From: Taenia hydatigena
Taxonomy: Eukaryota > Platyhelminthes > Cestoda > Cyclophyllidea > Taeniidae
Length of the DNA stretch: 64,000 nucleotides
Reading direction: 5' to 3'
Assembly (NCBI GenBank): GCA_036345935.2
Contig: JADWOT020000008.1
Location: 13,699,733-13,763,732 of the forward strand
The translations under genes and the position numbers were made by a program. The notes beneath the pieces were generated by a model. It was not told where the DNA came from, did no database searches, and was given only the letters and a program-made list of their open reading frames with translations. This document shows, one piece after another, positions 25,181-38,110 of this stretch (positions are counted from its first letter, which is position 1; each line of letters starts with the position of its first letter).

Positions 25181-27584
25181 GACTCACAATTTTAGTCTTT
25201 GAAAATGTTACAATGCACTGTAGGCACTCCTTTGTGCCAATACTTACCCTACACGAGTTGTTAAGATTGAGTAATTAGGGATGCATATTACTAGAACATT
25301 TATATTTTAAGCCGTTGCGTAATTTTGCTGGGGCCAATTCTTTTGCTCTTTGTGAGCAACCAGGTATTAAGCACATACGTTCATTTATAAAAGGCATGCA
25401 CGCCTTTAGTATACGCAAAATATACATTTCGATCAGTTGACAAAGCTTTGCTTGACTGCCTCTATTCACAACTGCGGTGGTTGTGCTGGTTTCACTGAAA
25501 AAAAGAGATCAAATGGATTGTCGAAGTCATTCAAGCAATGGTAGAAGGAGGATAAAAAGTGATGAGAAGAAGAGGAGAAAATAGAAGGTTCAATGATAAG
25601 GAAAATGGATGCAATCGATGGAAATAGAGGGTTGCCTACACAAGGCTATTGTCAATCTTCCTGCAACAATGCCAAATCTGCCTTTTCGCAAGGCCAGTCC
25701 GCCTGAATCAATTCCCGTCTTTGCTAGACATCATTTCCTCACCTATCCAATGATATCTCTATACTTTAATACCCCAACTCCTGCTGGTCCTCACTCTCGT
25801 TCTCATTCTTGGGTTCCCCATTTTCCTTCTCCACTTACTTCCCTTCTTCTTTCGATTGCTTTGATTATCGTTCTGCATTTCCTCCTTTTTCTACCTTCTT
25901 AATGCCTGTGAAACAATTTTAAGTTTCTCTAAGATATCTACACTGAGATACTGCACCTATCACCACTTGACTATTTACATTCCTAAGTGTCACTTCAAGA
26001 TGGCCTGGGATGCTCGAGTGAGACGGCCACCAAAGTTCTTAAATGTTTAATTTAATTTAGCATATATGATAAGCAGAGTATCAACATTTGAGCTTTTAAG
26101 CTCCTCCTCCATTTCAGACAACTCTCAGCTCCCCATTAGCAGCATTCTCACCCACTCCCCCTGCTTAATTGAGCATGAACATTACATCATTATATTTACC
26201 AGTCTCCCTATTCTAATACCTCGAAAATCGCAAAAGAACCAACAATACGGTCATCTTATGGGATTCCTTGATGACAATTTAGAATTACGATTAAAAAAGC
26301 TAAAATACCACCCACTAAAAAGAATTTGCAATATTCGAAATAGTTCACCTAAATAAACTATGCTCAAGATGTCCTTAAGATACAATCTCATGTGTGTGCA
26401 GCCGAACGATGGCCCATAAATGTATCTTAGAGCAAGCTTTAAATTTGTCGAAGAGCATGACTTCAGAAAATAATGCAACCAATACGCGAAGATTGCACTA
26501 CTGGTGATCTTATCGGCATCTTGAAGGCGCAGCGGACTTCAAGAGGTAGTAGTGCCGACGCTTTGTCTTGCCTATATGCGTTTTCATCGTTTCCAAATTC
26601 AGACAAGCAAGGAATGCATGATGCTAGAGAATGGAGAGAAAATGTAGAACAAGGTGGAAGGAAGTTTAAAACAACTAAGAATCAGATTGACTCACTCACA
26701 TTTAAATGGAAAATGATATTTCATCATTTATGACTTCATTTATCCCACTCGCCATCCATGCATGAGATTTCGCCCTGGTTAATGGGTCTTGTCGATCGAT
26801 CACCTGCTTGACGGGGTAACCCAAGTGCAACGGGGCTACAGTGAATGCGCTTATCGACCCATCGACCGACCAGCATCGATGAGTCAGCAAAGGGGTGCAC
26901 GCTGAGAATGCAGCCTGTGGAAATCTCATCCACACACCCATCGACCCATTCAGCTGTGACTCATCGACGATCACATGTGGTCGTCATTTTCCATTGTCTT
27001 TTTGCCACGACCTTCAAATCAAAGTAATAGGAGTGGGTGTTGGAGCATGGTAGTCTTTTAAATGCTAGTAAAATTGTTTAGTAATAAGATTTTAGCAAAA
27101 GCTACCTTGTCATAAAATAGTTTTGCGGCTAGCGGAGCGACATAAGAGGACAGTAAATGTCGTTGTGGATTCTGCTCGAGTAAACTATCACATGAAATGA
27201 CTCCTAATATGTCATGGATTGAAGAGGGTAAACGCAGCCAAAATTTTTGTTCTACTGTCTGCTGCCTATCATTCTAAATCACCGCAGTACAATCAATCCA
27301 TTAAAGTTCTCTTTTACTGTCAACACTTGGTGGGTTCTGAAGACATTTAGTTGCTAAAGTGAAATTGTTGAGATGCTGATGAAGACAAGGAAGCGACGGA
27401 CTGCAGATGCATGCGCCCATTTTATTCAAAAATGTCAAATGTAGTTTCATAAGGGCAGATAACGACAACTGTCTAATATTTTACTGTATTGTCAGGTTAC
27501 GGAAAAGATTTTGAACGCACTCTGCTTGTGGATTGAGTACTTATTCTGAAGGGAGAGCAGTAAATTTGAAACGAGGACATTCAC

Positions 27585-27965
27585 ATGTGGGCATTTTGTG
27601 AAGTGGTAACAGTATCTATGGGATGCTCAAACCCATTCATAGCAGACTATAACTTGATGGAGAAGGATATATGGCTAACAGACTTTGGCGTGCCTATTTC
27701 GACGACCTTAAAAAAGAATTTAGAGCATTTTGGAATACAACGCTTATACAATAGCGATCGCAGTGGATCACTGCTGCCACTTCTTTGTTTGATCAAAGGA
27801 TTTAAGCGCAGAACGAGAAGCTGCTTGTCAACGAAGACTGATGGAATCGTAGACATTTTGAACGGCTACAAAACATCATTTTCTTATTCCAAAAAGCATG
27901 GGTATGAAACGAAGGAGCAACGATCTGTTTCTTTTAAAACACCTAAGATTTGTTTTTTACTATAG
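27585..27965 (+). CDS. Uncertain ORF, possibly receptor ectodomain remnant
   Basis: A 126-codon ATG-initiated frame, long for this base composition. A stretch reads VSMGCSNPFIADYNL, then WLTDFGVPIST and LEHFG. The order of a G-C-S motif, an I-P-like patch and an HFG patch is faintly like periplasmic-binding-type ligand domains of receptor guanylate cyclases, and a cyclase remnant lies 5 kb downstream on the same strand. This is inference only. No splice site ties it to that gene, and it may be a chance ORF. Confidence 0.18.
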   Translation: MWAFCEVVTVSMGCSNPFIADYNLMEKDIWLTDFGVPISTTLKKNLEHFGIQRLYNSDRSGSLLPLLCLIKGFKRRTRSCLSTKTDGIVDILNGYKTSFSYSKKHGYETKEQRSVSFKTPKICFLL

Positions 27966-29860
27966 TTCGGATCAGCTCCACTGATGGCTCTTCACTTATT
28001 GTTCCCGCACAACATTATTTTGCGTTAGAAACAGACAACACTTCTCAAGGCGAGATAGGACCCTTGATTGATTGTCTTTACCCAATTCAAAAGCCGTATG
28101 GACAGGCATGGTGCGATTTAAGGGTGCTTGTACCAACAAATCAAGGAACCGTCTTTTTCTAAATTTGCGCATCCACACTGTTTGATCAAAATGCGCGATT
28201 CGCTGGCTAGACTCGCCTCCTGGTGGCTAAAGGCGGGTTCGGACATTTCACAGATTAAATTGGATGCATCTGTTTTGTGCACAAAACTAGTAGAAAGTAG
28301 GTCAGAACAGTTATTGATACAATAAGAAATAGTTAATAGCCAATTTTAGTTACATCCGATGATAACGGGCGAAACACGAGCGTGTGCAGCTTGAATGAAA
28401 TCCTTCGAAAGTAAATGCATTTAGCCTGTCCGCCAAGGGCAGGAAATCCATGGGTCTCATCTCAGCAAGTCACAAGCTTCATGGCGCTAAATTGTTTAGT
28501 CGCTTCAGTTGCAGAATTTTATGGGGCTATTAACCGCACCATTTTGATTAACTTGCCTAATTCGGTGGAATCAGCCGCTTAGTCTTCTCGGACCTCACTT
28601 AGACTACTGTAAGGTGTAGGCTAGCAGTCAATGGAATCCAACTCGCATCGCTCTAATGAAAGCCGAGATTAAAGAAGGGATGCTCCTGATAACTGTGTCT
28701 GGGACAACTGACTAAAAGCGTTATTACCAGAATTTTATAGCATTATACTGAGAACTTTGGAATCGTCAATTTATCCCAATGATCAAAGATGAACTGAAGA
28801 CTGGGATTCGTTCTTTACAACCCTCCTCCTGTGCATCGTAAGAGTGCAAACCTATAATGCTTAACTTTACCAAATCCGTCTTCTCTAAACCCTCTGGGTT
28901 TATCATAAGTAAACAAATAAGAGATGCATATCATCCATTCAATCAAGGTGTTTATGCGGTTACAATCGCCGTTAAAAGTAGCGTCATTAAATTTTAGACT
29001 ACAGGTATTCAACTAAAGCACATGATTAGATGTGCTGACGAACAAACACTTAATCGAATTTGAGGTGTCTCTGGAATAAACACAAGTGGTTTTGCAAAAG
29101 CCGATCCGTGAGACGATTTAGCTTGGGTGTCTGACTCATTTGTGATGGCCGACCAAATGAAGGATTATAAGTGAGAGATGAGGATTCTACTGTCCTAGCC
29201 CAGACTACCCACCTGCTTGCGCATCCCTTCCATTCGCACACTTTTACGCGCGGATTCGTCCACAGACCATTGTGACAGCAGTGCCATTACCCATTACTCA
29301 TATCTATCTGCCTGCTATTTCCGCTCTCTACGGTGGCTTCTGTGGTGAGAGACCACAAAATCATAATGCTACAAGGAGAGGAAGGTGGACGTATCAGACA
29401 CTTTTGTTGGTAAGAGTTTTGCTAATGAGTTAGCGTGAAGACAACGACGGCTGTCTCTTGACGCCATGGTGGAGTTTCTGACTCTAGATGTACGCTCAAA
29501 TCACGTCGGTGTCAGCACACCTTACTCTTCCCACCCTTGTTTTTTTACTCCGCCATGCGGCCTGCAAAGCACATTGCACTTGCATCCTGTCTGCACACTT
29601 CACTCTGTGATACCCAATGAAGAAGATCGCAGGAGGCAGAGGAGGAAGGGTGATGAAGGAAGAGTGTGCATGTGATTACAGGGAATTAGTGCGGTAAGAA
29701 GGAATGCCAAATGTTTGCAACAGCATGGCTTTGTTGTGGCCAGCAGGAATGGATTAATTGAAGATGATGTGGTTACGATGCAGTGAACATGAGGACACAT
29801 GGCGAGTATAGGCAAAGCATCGAGTGACGCAGAAGTGGTCGCAAAAGCTCTACCACCACA

Positions 29861-29930
29861 GCCACGGGAATGGTTTGAACCCGCAACCTCCTGAATGAAA
29901 GCCCGACGCGCTATCCCTAGCGCCTATATA
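29861..29930 (-). repeat. tRNA-like remnant or tRNA-derived repeat
   Basis: On the minus strand, GGTTCAAACC (29880-29871) matches the internal B-box of tRNA genes. It is preceded at the right distance by GGATAGCGCGTCGGGCTTTC and CAGGAGGTTGCGG, resembling D-arm, anticodon-arm and variable-loop sequence. The anticodon and acceptor stems do not pair properly, so this is not an intact tRNA gene. A degenerate tRNA or the head of a tRNA-derived SINE are both possible. Confidence 0.4.
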
Positions 29931-32619
29931 GCTCTGATTTTGTTTCTTACCACCTTTCTGGTTCCACCGGTTCAATGCTTTGGCTGCTAGCACTCATCCC
30001 CAATCCTTACCACATGGTGCGCTAAACTTGCACTCATACACTCACTCAATGCAAGGCTGGTTTGCCTCATGTTTCGTGCGTCGGCATTTCTGATGCAGTC
30101 TAGCTCCGCATTAGGCTATCAGAGGCGATGCGATAAATCGAATTTGCTTCCATCATTTGTAGGAGTGTGTGGATTCATTCGATATAATGCCGCCAGTGGT
30201 GGCGGCTATAAGAAGGTAGAAGAATAAAGGCATTATTAACAGGAATGCTTGAGGATAATGTGGATGAGGCTAAATGTGCTTTAAGTGAGTACTTGGTTTA
30301 AGGTAGCAGGTGGTTGTGAGGCAAAGTCGAAAGTGATCTGGCTTTACATCTCGTAGCATATGTAGACCGTTATTATCGTCTTAGCGAAGTGCTACCCCTT
30401 GCCTGTTCTACATTTTCTTGCATGGTTTGAAGTGACATTGGTGTCAGCGAATAAGGAAGCATTGTGAAAAACGATGCATCTAATTTGATCCTACTGCCTA
30501 AAAATGTGACTAGAAGGTAAATGTGTTTGCTAGATGTAGCATTGTTGCTCGAATATCTGAAGATGGTTGCCGGGAGTAGGGCTAATGTGTCTAAAAGGAT
30601 TGTCTTGCTCTTGTCACCACGTTTGCATTACTGTCGCACTGCCTTTGACAGGACGCATTAAGCCACTGACAGTAATATATTTAAAACAAATTGAATCCTT
30701 TAGGTATAAAAGAGATTAGATCAATACTTGAATGTATTTTTACAAACCAATTTATAGATTGTCTTACATTCATTTTACAAAGAAGCAGGGTCAAGCATTT
30801 ATAATCTTTTATTAGTTAAAACCTTTGAGAACTGCATGACATAAAGGCTGACCACTCTTAGCAGGCAGTGCGGAGTTAGGAGAAAACGTAGCATTGGAAC
30901 TTGTCCCAGCATAAAAATTCGAAAATATTTGCACAAATTAATGGCTCTAGACTGTTACACCTATGAGTTTTTACTTTTTCTCATTTTCTCACTTATGCTT
31001 TACATGCGGAAGTCCGATTTCGCCCTCAATAAACCTCATTCCTTCGACAGCGAAGCCAAATTCGCAAGGTTGGTTGCAGGGGTGAAAGTATTTTTTGAAT
31101 TGAGGCGTAATTTCTTCGCATTTAGTTAAATAGTTTTGCTTCTTGCTTTATAGTTGCAAAAAAATGAACGAGCATCTCTGTACACCACAGTCATTAGAGT
31201 GCTCTGCCCTATTGCGAAATCCGACAGCATGCAATTTATTCAGCGGTATGCAAGATGGGATGTAATATCCTTTTTTATCCGATAACGTGGTGAAGATATC
31301 TTTGGCATTACTGATTGTCTAGCATTGGCTTCAGCACGCATCGCTTGCACACCTTGCCCTATGCTTCCCACTCGGTGTGGCTGTAGGCGGTCAACAGGCT
31401 ATTTCACCATCTCCTATGTCAGCAGCTCTTCTGCTAGCTCTTTGCGTGCCACCCCAACTGCCTTTTTAGCTACTTCCGTCTTATGTCAGTAGTGACGCAT
31501 ATCGCTCTATTATCAGGAATGTGAAGTCGTGCGAGGTGTGAGGATAGTAGATTAATCTCCCCAATTAACGACGGTCATTCACAAAAGGCAGAATCTTGAG
31601 CACGATATAATCGTTTGTGGAAGGGCTTGACTGCTGGTATTGTTTGTGCAATTAGCATTGTCCCCACCATTGCGGCCGAGATCCGCCTTAAGGTGAGAGG
31701 AACAAACCTAAATAATTTTGCGTTTCCTAACTGTACACATCACGCTATTGCGCAGATGCTGCTACCTCAAGCGATGCGTTACAACAGCTTTTGCTACCTC
31801 TTTCGCTTGGCTTGTTGTTCTAGGGAGTTCAAGTCTACGTTAAGGAATTGGGCCTATCTCACATACCACTGCGCTCACGGTTAATTGACTACCTTGCGGA
31901 ACTGCGAGAATTTCGACAAAAAATGTCAATACTTTCATGGGTTGCTGTGTGACGCCGCAGTCCTTCAGTCTTGTTTTTCACTGCTGTCATCGGGGAAGTC
32001 TTCCGGTGATGAAAAAAAGTCCCCTCATTTAATCAGCCAAAAGCACCCATCCATATCACTGTCTTCATTTTTAACGTTTCCCATAGTTATATGCCTTCAG
32101 TAATATCGGCGATTTGCTGAAGAATTTATGTGAGTTATGGCGCAGTGCGCAAGAATACGACTATTGGCCGACTTACGGGATAGGCATGAAGTACAGTTGA
32201 GGTCGTTCCGGAAAGGGCAGGATATTGGACACGTTAAATAAGAACGTGCCGGTGAACTACAGTGGAAACTTACTTCATAAGCACTTCATAAACTACCTCA
32301 TGAAAGAACTCCTCCAACAACGAGCAGAGTTGCTTTGTGTTCGTAGAACATTGACTTAGTCACCACGCTTTTCGTTCTGTTTCACATGTTTTAAAATGAT
32401 CGTCCAAAGCTGATACTCCTTACCAATCAAAGGATTGCCATCAGAACTATAAATGAGAGGACAATGAAGACTACTGCCATGTTCCAATCTCACGCCCCTT
32501 GCAAATGCTGCACAACAGCCTTTGAGAGAAACACACGTCCGTAACTCTAACACTGATTCCATTCATGTGCGATAGGCACTTAATCCAACGATACACGCCA
32601 CATACCACCGACTTGTCCG

Positions 32620-34187
32620 TTACTGCATTTCCGTGCGTATGATGTTATCAACATCAAAAGCATCACATTTGACTGGGATTTCAAGGTCTCTCTCATGACT
32701 GACTTAGTTTAGGTGAGTCAATGCTATCTTATGGTATTTGAACAAATCGCTTCTCTCTAATGTTTGTAACTACTACCTCTAATGTTACGTTACAAGCGGA
32801 TGGAGTACCTCCACAGCACATGCCTCAAAGCTCACGGAAGACTCACCTCGGCCAATTGCGACGTTAATTGCCGATACGTCCTAAAAATCACCGACTTTGG
32901 CATTCCTAAAATCCACAACTTGACAGATAGTTGTCCTCCAACCAACCCCGAAGGTTAGTTACATTCATTGCCCTCCGAAATTGTATCTCATCCATAGAAA
33001 AATTGTGGACAGCGCCTGAGCTACTGTGTGATGAGACCTTGGCGTTAGTTGGAACCAAGTCGGGCGATGTCTATGCATTCGGTATAATAATGCACGAAGT
33101 CTTCTGTCAGACGAAACCTTATGGAATGGAAGATGTGTCAGCAGAAGAGATTATAGAACGCGTCAGGAGCAAAGAAAATCCCCCTTTTCGGTCACGAATG
33201 AGTATTTCTTCGCACCCCAGGATATCACTATGAGTTTATTAATGTCTTCACAGGAAGATTCCTGATGTATTTAGACTTAGCACTGTTCACTTGTGGTGTA
33301 GTGAAGGCACAAGTAAAGACTATCACGATCATTTCCGGAACGGCCATGCCGGCCGGGGCATTTTTGAGTTAATTACTAATATTTGCCGCATTCGGCACCT
33401 GATACATCGGTATAGCGTAGAATTGTCAAAAAAAACTGCAAAAGAAATAGGCCGCTACTACAGAAGGGCATTATTAAATGTCTAAAGGGAGTTGCGTAAC
33501 CTTGTGTCGGATCACGTCCTTTTTTTGCTGGCGAATCATCTACCAACCACCGCTCGATTTTCCATCCCAGCTTCATGAGACGGGTGTCCGAACAACTTAC
33601 AGAGCCATTGTTGAGCGAGCATGGTCGGCCAATCCTGGGCTAAGACCAACATTCAAGGAAATGAATGAAGAGATTCAACGAGTGACCAGCGAGAAGTAGG
33701 CTTGCTATTGCACATGATCCCCTCCTCAATCTCGCAAGAACAACAAATATTGTAGAGCACATGTTCAAAATGATGGAAAACTGCTCGAGTCGGCTGGAAG
33801 AAGAGTTAAAAACTCGAACGGATGAACTAGAAAAGGAGAAAAGGAAGAAGGATCTCCTCATCTGCCGTTTGCTTCCTCCTGGCCAGCGGCAATGACTGTT
33901 AGGATTACACATTTTGGCTTTGAATTTGTGTACGACCGCGCAAATGTAGAGTCTGAGCAATATGCGAGTGGAAGAGTGATGCTAAGTTGGAATTGTAAAG
34001 TTAGGGCGGAAGCGTTAAAGGCGTGAGTCGCAGTGACACCTGAGACCTACGATGAGGTGTCGATCTACATTAGCGACATCGTTGGCTTTACAACTATTTC
34101 AGCGATGTCCACATCACTGCAGGTTGTTGATCTTCTCAAAGACCTGTACACACTGACAGGGCGATTGCACACTACGACGTCTACATG
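32620..34187 (+). pseudogene. Receptor-type guanylate cyclase (decayed, partial)
   Basis: Receptor guanylate cyclases are membrane enzymes making cGMP. Pieces occur in family order. An exon ending at 32712 reads TFDWDFKVSLMTDLV. The exon 32797-32953 reads MEYLHSTCLKAHGRLTSANC, where HGRLTSAN replaces the kinase HRD loop as usual in these pseudokinases, then VLKITDFGI. A 44-bp intron leads at 32998 to EKLWTAPELL, KSGDVYAFGIIMHEVF and EEIIERVRSKENPPFR. The exon 33571-33695 ends GLRPTFKEMNEEIQRVTSE. A 43-bp intron leads at 33739 to NIVEHMFKMMENCSSRLEEE, the coiled-coil linker. The cyclase domain starts [18 protein letters not shown], with the metal-binding Asp, then TTISAMST. Defects: TAG (32710-32712) at the first exon's end where Gln or Lys is expected; probable TGA (34024-34026) where Gly is expected; frameshift near 34155, after which AHYDVYM appears in another frame. 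The rest of the cyclase domain is not found. Pseudogene likely. Confidence 0.85.
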
Positions 34188-36651
34188 GTGGGTTTGATTT
34201 GAGCCGCCTGAGTCTACTCATGGGCACAAGTTTGATCTTAACTCATCGAATTTGACAAAAAAAACACGTACTCTGCTTCTTCTACTTGCCTTGATGGCGT
34301 TGTGTCTAAATCACGGTATGCTAAGCAAGCAGGATAGCACTAAGGTTAAAGAAATGCCTGCTGTCAGCCAGCCGTTTGTTTCGTTCAAATAGGATGGCAT
34401 TCCAGCATGCGGAGCAAATAGTTGGTCGAGGTGACGGGGTCTTACGCTACGTCTCTTTGCTCATTAGTCTAACCAACACTTGCGTCTCTCTCGCTTAAGC
34501 ACAAGCACAGACCGAACCAAAGTATCCCAAGTGCTAGTTACTTGACGCTTAATCTGCCAATTGTTGGTGGTGGTGAAGTAAAATCAAAAGAATAGATGGC
34601 TTTGCTTTCACCATTTGCATTTCTAGCTTAGTTAAACGTACATAAAGGCCTTCAACTTGTTCTTAGAATGCCTTTTCTTTAGTGGATGTGCGAGAGAGCC
34701 CTTTACCTCCAGCTGCAATGAGCAGAAGTGCAAGGTCTAGGTATCATGTCATCAGCTGTGAAACGTTGGACGCTACCATGCCTAACTATGACAAGGTGTT
34801 AACCGAGACTTGGTCCCAGACCGATCACCTCCTTTTGGAAGGAAAACTGTGACGATTGAAGTGTTTAAAGCCCGTAACATCAAAAGCTATTTGCCTTCAA
34901 AGTTGAGGGGGGCGCGAGTCAATGATGGGCCTGAGGATAGAGAAAACTATCTTACACATTAGAAATTAAAATTATGCTACTCAACTGGTTTGGTAATGGT
35001 CTCAAGTCGATTATTCTCCTTCTCTTGTTTACAATTACGAACGGTAAAGCAGGCCATTGACCCCTTGTAGCAATATTAGATGAGTCAACAGCACCGCATC
35101 ACCCATTGGACATTAGCTATGGCGATAGCACTCCAGCGGTTTGACCTGTAGTTGTCTTAGATTACATCGAGAGTACCACAAGCCTTTCATTGGCGCAGCT
35201 AGTAAAGGGTTTTCACGCCACTACTAAAGGAAGAATAAAATGGCCCTAACCTAACTGGCTAATGCACAAATCACATCAATCAATTGGTATCCACAAGAAT
35301 TATTCATTTCCTTTTCATCCGTTTCTTTGTCTTTGTACTTGTGCACCTTTGTAGAGCCACAACCTCACACTCCACCCACATATACTTATACAAATTGCGT
35401 GAAACCAGTGGCAACGCATCTATAATATTCTCATGGTGTTTCACAGTTTTGAGCAAATCAGCGAGTCGATATTAATCATTTTGTATCAAAACCTGGAGGA
35501 AAGTCAATCAAAAGCCCCTGTTAGCTTTCATTTAGCACGCGCATTCATTCCCGAGACACATTCTTTTCTCTCTTTTCCCCATGTGTAGTACTCCTGCAAC
35601 AAGCTTCGTGTCAAAATTGATGATGAGCAGTCCTGCCAGTGGATTTCTTGGTTAGGGTTGGGAAAAGGAGTAGCCTCAGCGAGTGGTCTCTTCATATATG
35701 GTTGATGAGAGCGCAGTGAACAAAGTCAAATCAGAGCTAGGAAAGTAGCAGGGTTAGTTAAAAGAGAATAATAAGGTGCATTCTAAATTTAGTAAACCAA
35801 ATAAATGCATTAGAAATATGGCACTAACACAGTTGACGGGCTTGCAAGTTACTCTGCGAATCAAGACTAGCAGTTGAGGTATTATCATTACACAGATCCC
35901 ACTCAGTGAGTTATTTTTGGCCAAGGAATTCGCTCAGTAAAGCACAAATTTATGAGAACTCACTTCGTCGCGTGTGGAATGGAGCAGTGCTGAATGAGCA
36001 TCCATCTGTTTTCTGAGGCCAACTTCATTACAGCAAAGCCAAGATGACCTTTTCTTATTCATGGATGCATTGGCACTCTTGCCGCTATATATTAGAAAAT
36101 TGCGACGAAGAAATTTCTTTCTGAGTCTACTTTCCTCAAAAGCAGCAACCACGTCTAGTATGTCTGCCTTACTATTACCCCTTCAATTTGTCTTCCTTTT
36201 CTTCCTCATTCGGAGCAACTTTCACAGCGGAATGGTGCGATAAGTGCTTTAGAGACCGAAAAATGTATAAATTGCGCGCAAATGACGCAGTGCCTGACTT
36301 TTGCTTACGTAGTGAGTGCTAGATACAGCCCCGATGCGGGCATTTAAAAAACTGTTTTAATTTTCTTCGCAAAATTCTGCAAGCAAACATGCCGCGTTCA
36401 GGTGGAAATCTAAGAATAAGCTTGTGAGTTTGGCAATGGGAAACTCTGTTCAGCCTCTGACAACAACGTCTTTAGCATACCATCATTGTCCCAAAAAGCA
36501 TATCGCTTTTCACATGCTCTATATTCTTTATTCTCAGCACCACATGTTTTGATATCTCTACCTCGGTCTTATAACATTTTATCGGAAATCCATCCCACGT
36601 CTAGCACTAACCAGAACAAAATGATAGCAGTAAACTTGAGGTTCTCATTTC
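34188..36651. other. No gene recognised
   Basis: The rest of the cyclase catalytic domain (E-T-I-G-D and later motifs) was sought on the plus strand here and not found. Short open frames around 35284 and 36061 lack motifs. I see no RNA gene or strong repeat. Confidence 0.45.
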
Positions 36652-36657
36652 TTTATT
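36652..36657 (-). promoter_or_regulatory. Poly(A) signal of zinc-finger copy 1
   Basis: AATAAA on the minus strand, about 426 bases after the stop of zinc-finger copy 1. Copy 2 has the hexamer at the equivalent place (about 405 bases after its stop), inside similar flanking sequence on both sides (a variant of TGAGAACTTGA follows). Conservation between paralogs supports it. Confidence 0.6.
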
Positions 36658-37082
36658 GAGCGTAAGTCTGCTAGCAAAGCTCACAGCTGAGTACTAAGGC
36701 AGCTTCCTGGATCGCACTGAAACATAGAAAAAAGGAGTGTGCATATTGTCATGTTCGCATTTAGGTGTGCAGTGCATTAAAAACTAGTGGCATCTATAAT
36801 TGCACTCAACTATTGGTCACATGATACCACCGTGTCTCTGTCTCTTCCTGCTTCCTGCGTGATGAATTGTTTGCCCTAAATTGTCAGTCAAGCAACGCCC
36901 AACTGGTTTTGCACAGGTGAATCTTCTTATGTAAGACCCACCACAAAATCAATTTATAGCATACTAATAACCTTCATCAGTGATTGTTCTTGCTTACTAA
37001 GCCACCAGTTCCATGTAAAAACATAAGCGAAAGACTCACGGGAACTCACAAATTTGGTAATATAATAGCATCAACTTGCGTT

Positions 37083-37999
37083 CTAAGCAAGCATTGCGAG
37101 CCAAACACCTGCAAAGTAGAAGAGGTCAAGGCGTTCCAGTATACAATTATCGCAAACTAGGCCTGATAAATAAAGCAATACCTACAGAAATGATGTGAAC
37201 GCATGTGTTCGCCCAAAGCTTCCAGCGTCATAAATTCTAGGTAGCATTCTGTGCAGTGAAGGCGTACTTCTGAGTTCTCCATCCGCATGACTGCAGTGTG
37301 GCACAGCAAAACAATTTCGGGAGGAGTTGGCATGAAATGCTAGTGCTATAGCTGAGGAGCTAAAGGTCAATGGATTCGAACTCACAAATATGCGAATCGA
37401 TGAAATGGCGGATGAGCAAATCAAAGTCTTCGAAGTGAGTGCGACAACAGAAGCACACATTGTGTTCCCAAGCTAATTTTGAGGTTCAAAAGAATGCACT
37501 TGTGTTAATTTTAACATGCATGATGGCTGAATGGAAAAGACGATGATGAATTTACAAGTTTTCTCACCTCTCTGATGACGTAGGAGCATTCCGAGGGTTT
37601 CGTAATGCCTTGTGCAATTCGGACAATTGAGAATCAACCTTACTATAATATATGAAACATTTAAAATGAGATGCTGAAACCGCGCTGTGATTCACCTAAT
37701 TTAACCACATTTTACACAGGTCTTCATCTTTTGCATTAATGCAGGCATTATCCCACCCTGTACAAATAAACTCTCGACCTAACTCCACACCCCTATGCAT
37801 TAATGCACATAATTCTCCATAAATACATGCTTTTGATCATGTATGCGTTCATGTACAGGGCATATAAGGTGTTGTTGCATAGAAGGGTTAAATTCAAAAG
37901 TATAATGTTCCTACAGTGGTGCACACGGTCCAAGTGTGCAAATAATAAGATAATGTTTCTAAATTGCGCTGCGCACTGTCCGCAGATGCCGGTATCCAT
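37083..37999 (-). CDS. Four-finger C2H2 zinc-finger protein, copy 1
   Basis: Five exons (37999-37915, 37642-37568, 37472-37386, 37290-37186, 37108-37083) total 378 nt, encoding 125 residues and TAG. All introns are phase 1 with GT-AG ends. Each of the first four exons carries most of one finger. Finger 1 is CGQC-x12-H-x4-H; 2 is CPNC-x12-H-x5-H, closing across an intron (RHQRAWEH); 3 is CFCC-x12-H-x4-H; 4 is CTEC-x12-H-x4-H. Exon five adds only CVWLAMLA before the stop. The start lies in CCAAAATG, shared by all three copies; an in-frame ATG nine bases upstream (38008) is possible. Such proteins usually bind nucleic acid in the nucleus, but the fingers lack standard TGEKP linkers and the wider family is not recognised. 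Identical structure in copy 2 at 48.9-49.8 kb shows the gene model is real. No defect is visible. Confidence 0.88.
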
Positions 38000-38008
38000 T
38001 TTGGTCAT

Positions 38009-38110
38009 AAGAAGGGTGAGTTGTACGCGAATCTGTGACCGAGTATGAAGCGAATGTGATTAATGAGCAGGTAGATCTTCTGGATCAGTCCTCAACCAGA
38101 CGTCCGATTA
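38009..38110 (-). promoter_or_regulatory. Conserved 5' flank of zinc-finger copies
   Basis: Upstream of the start codon, copies 1 and 3 share a minus-strand block resembling TGGTTGAGGACTGATC (38100-38070), followed by GAAG, a pyrimidine-rich part and the start context. Copy 2 keeps a shorter match around 49800-49860. The block is probably 5' untranslated or promoter sequence carried along by the duplication. No TATA box or named site was identified. Confidence 0.35.

Larger units (their letters stand above)
25190..32619. other. No confident gene; uncertain ORF at 27.6 kb and tRNA-like remnant at 29.9 kb
   Basis: Mostly AT-rich sequence without convincing exons. Around 26760-26980 a CATCGACC-like motif recurs several times, but without a fixed period. 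Parts of the extracellular region of the guanylate cyclase gene at 32.6 kb would be expected here, and only a weak candidate is seen. Confidence 0.35.

Noticed and set aside
26700..26980. Recurring CATCGACC motif suggesting a repeat array or CRISPR-like structure
   Set aside because: The copies have no constant spacing or repeat length, and this is animal nuclear DNA.
31615..31884. Plus-strand frame with a signal-peptide-like start upstream of the cyclase relic
   Set aside because: It opens at TTG, the later sequence does not resemble a receptor ectodomain, and no splice link to the kinase-homology exons was found.
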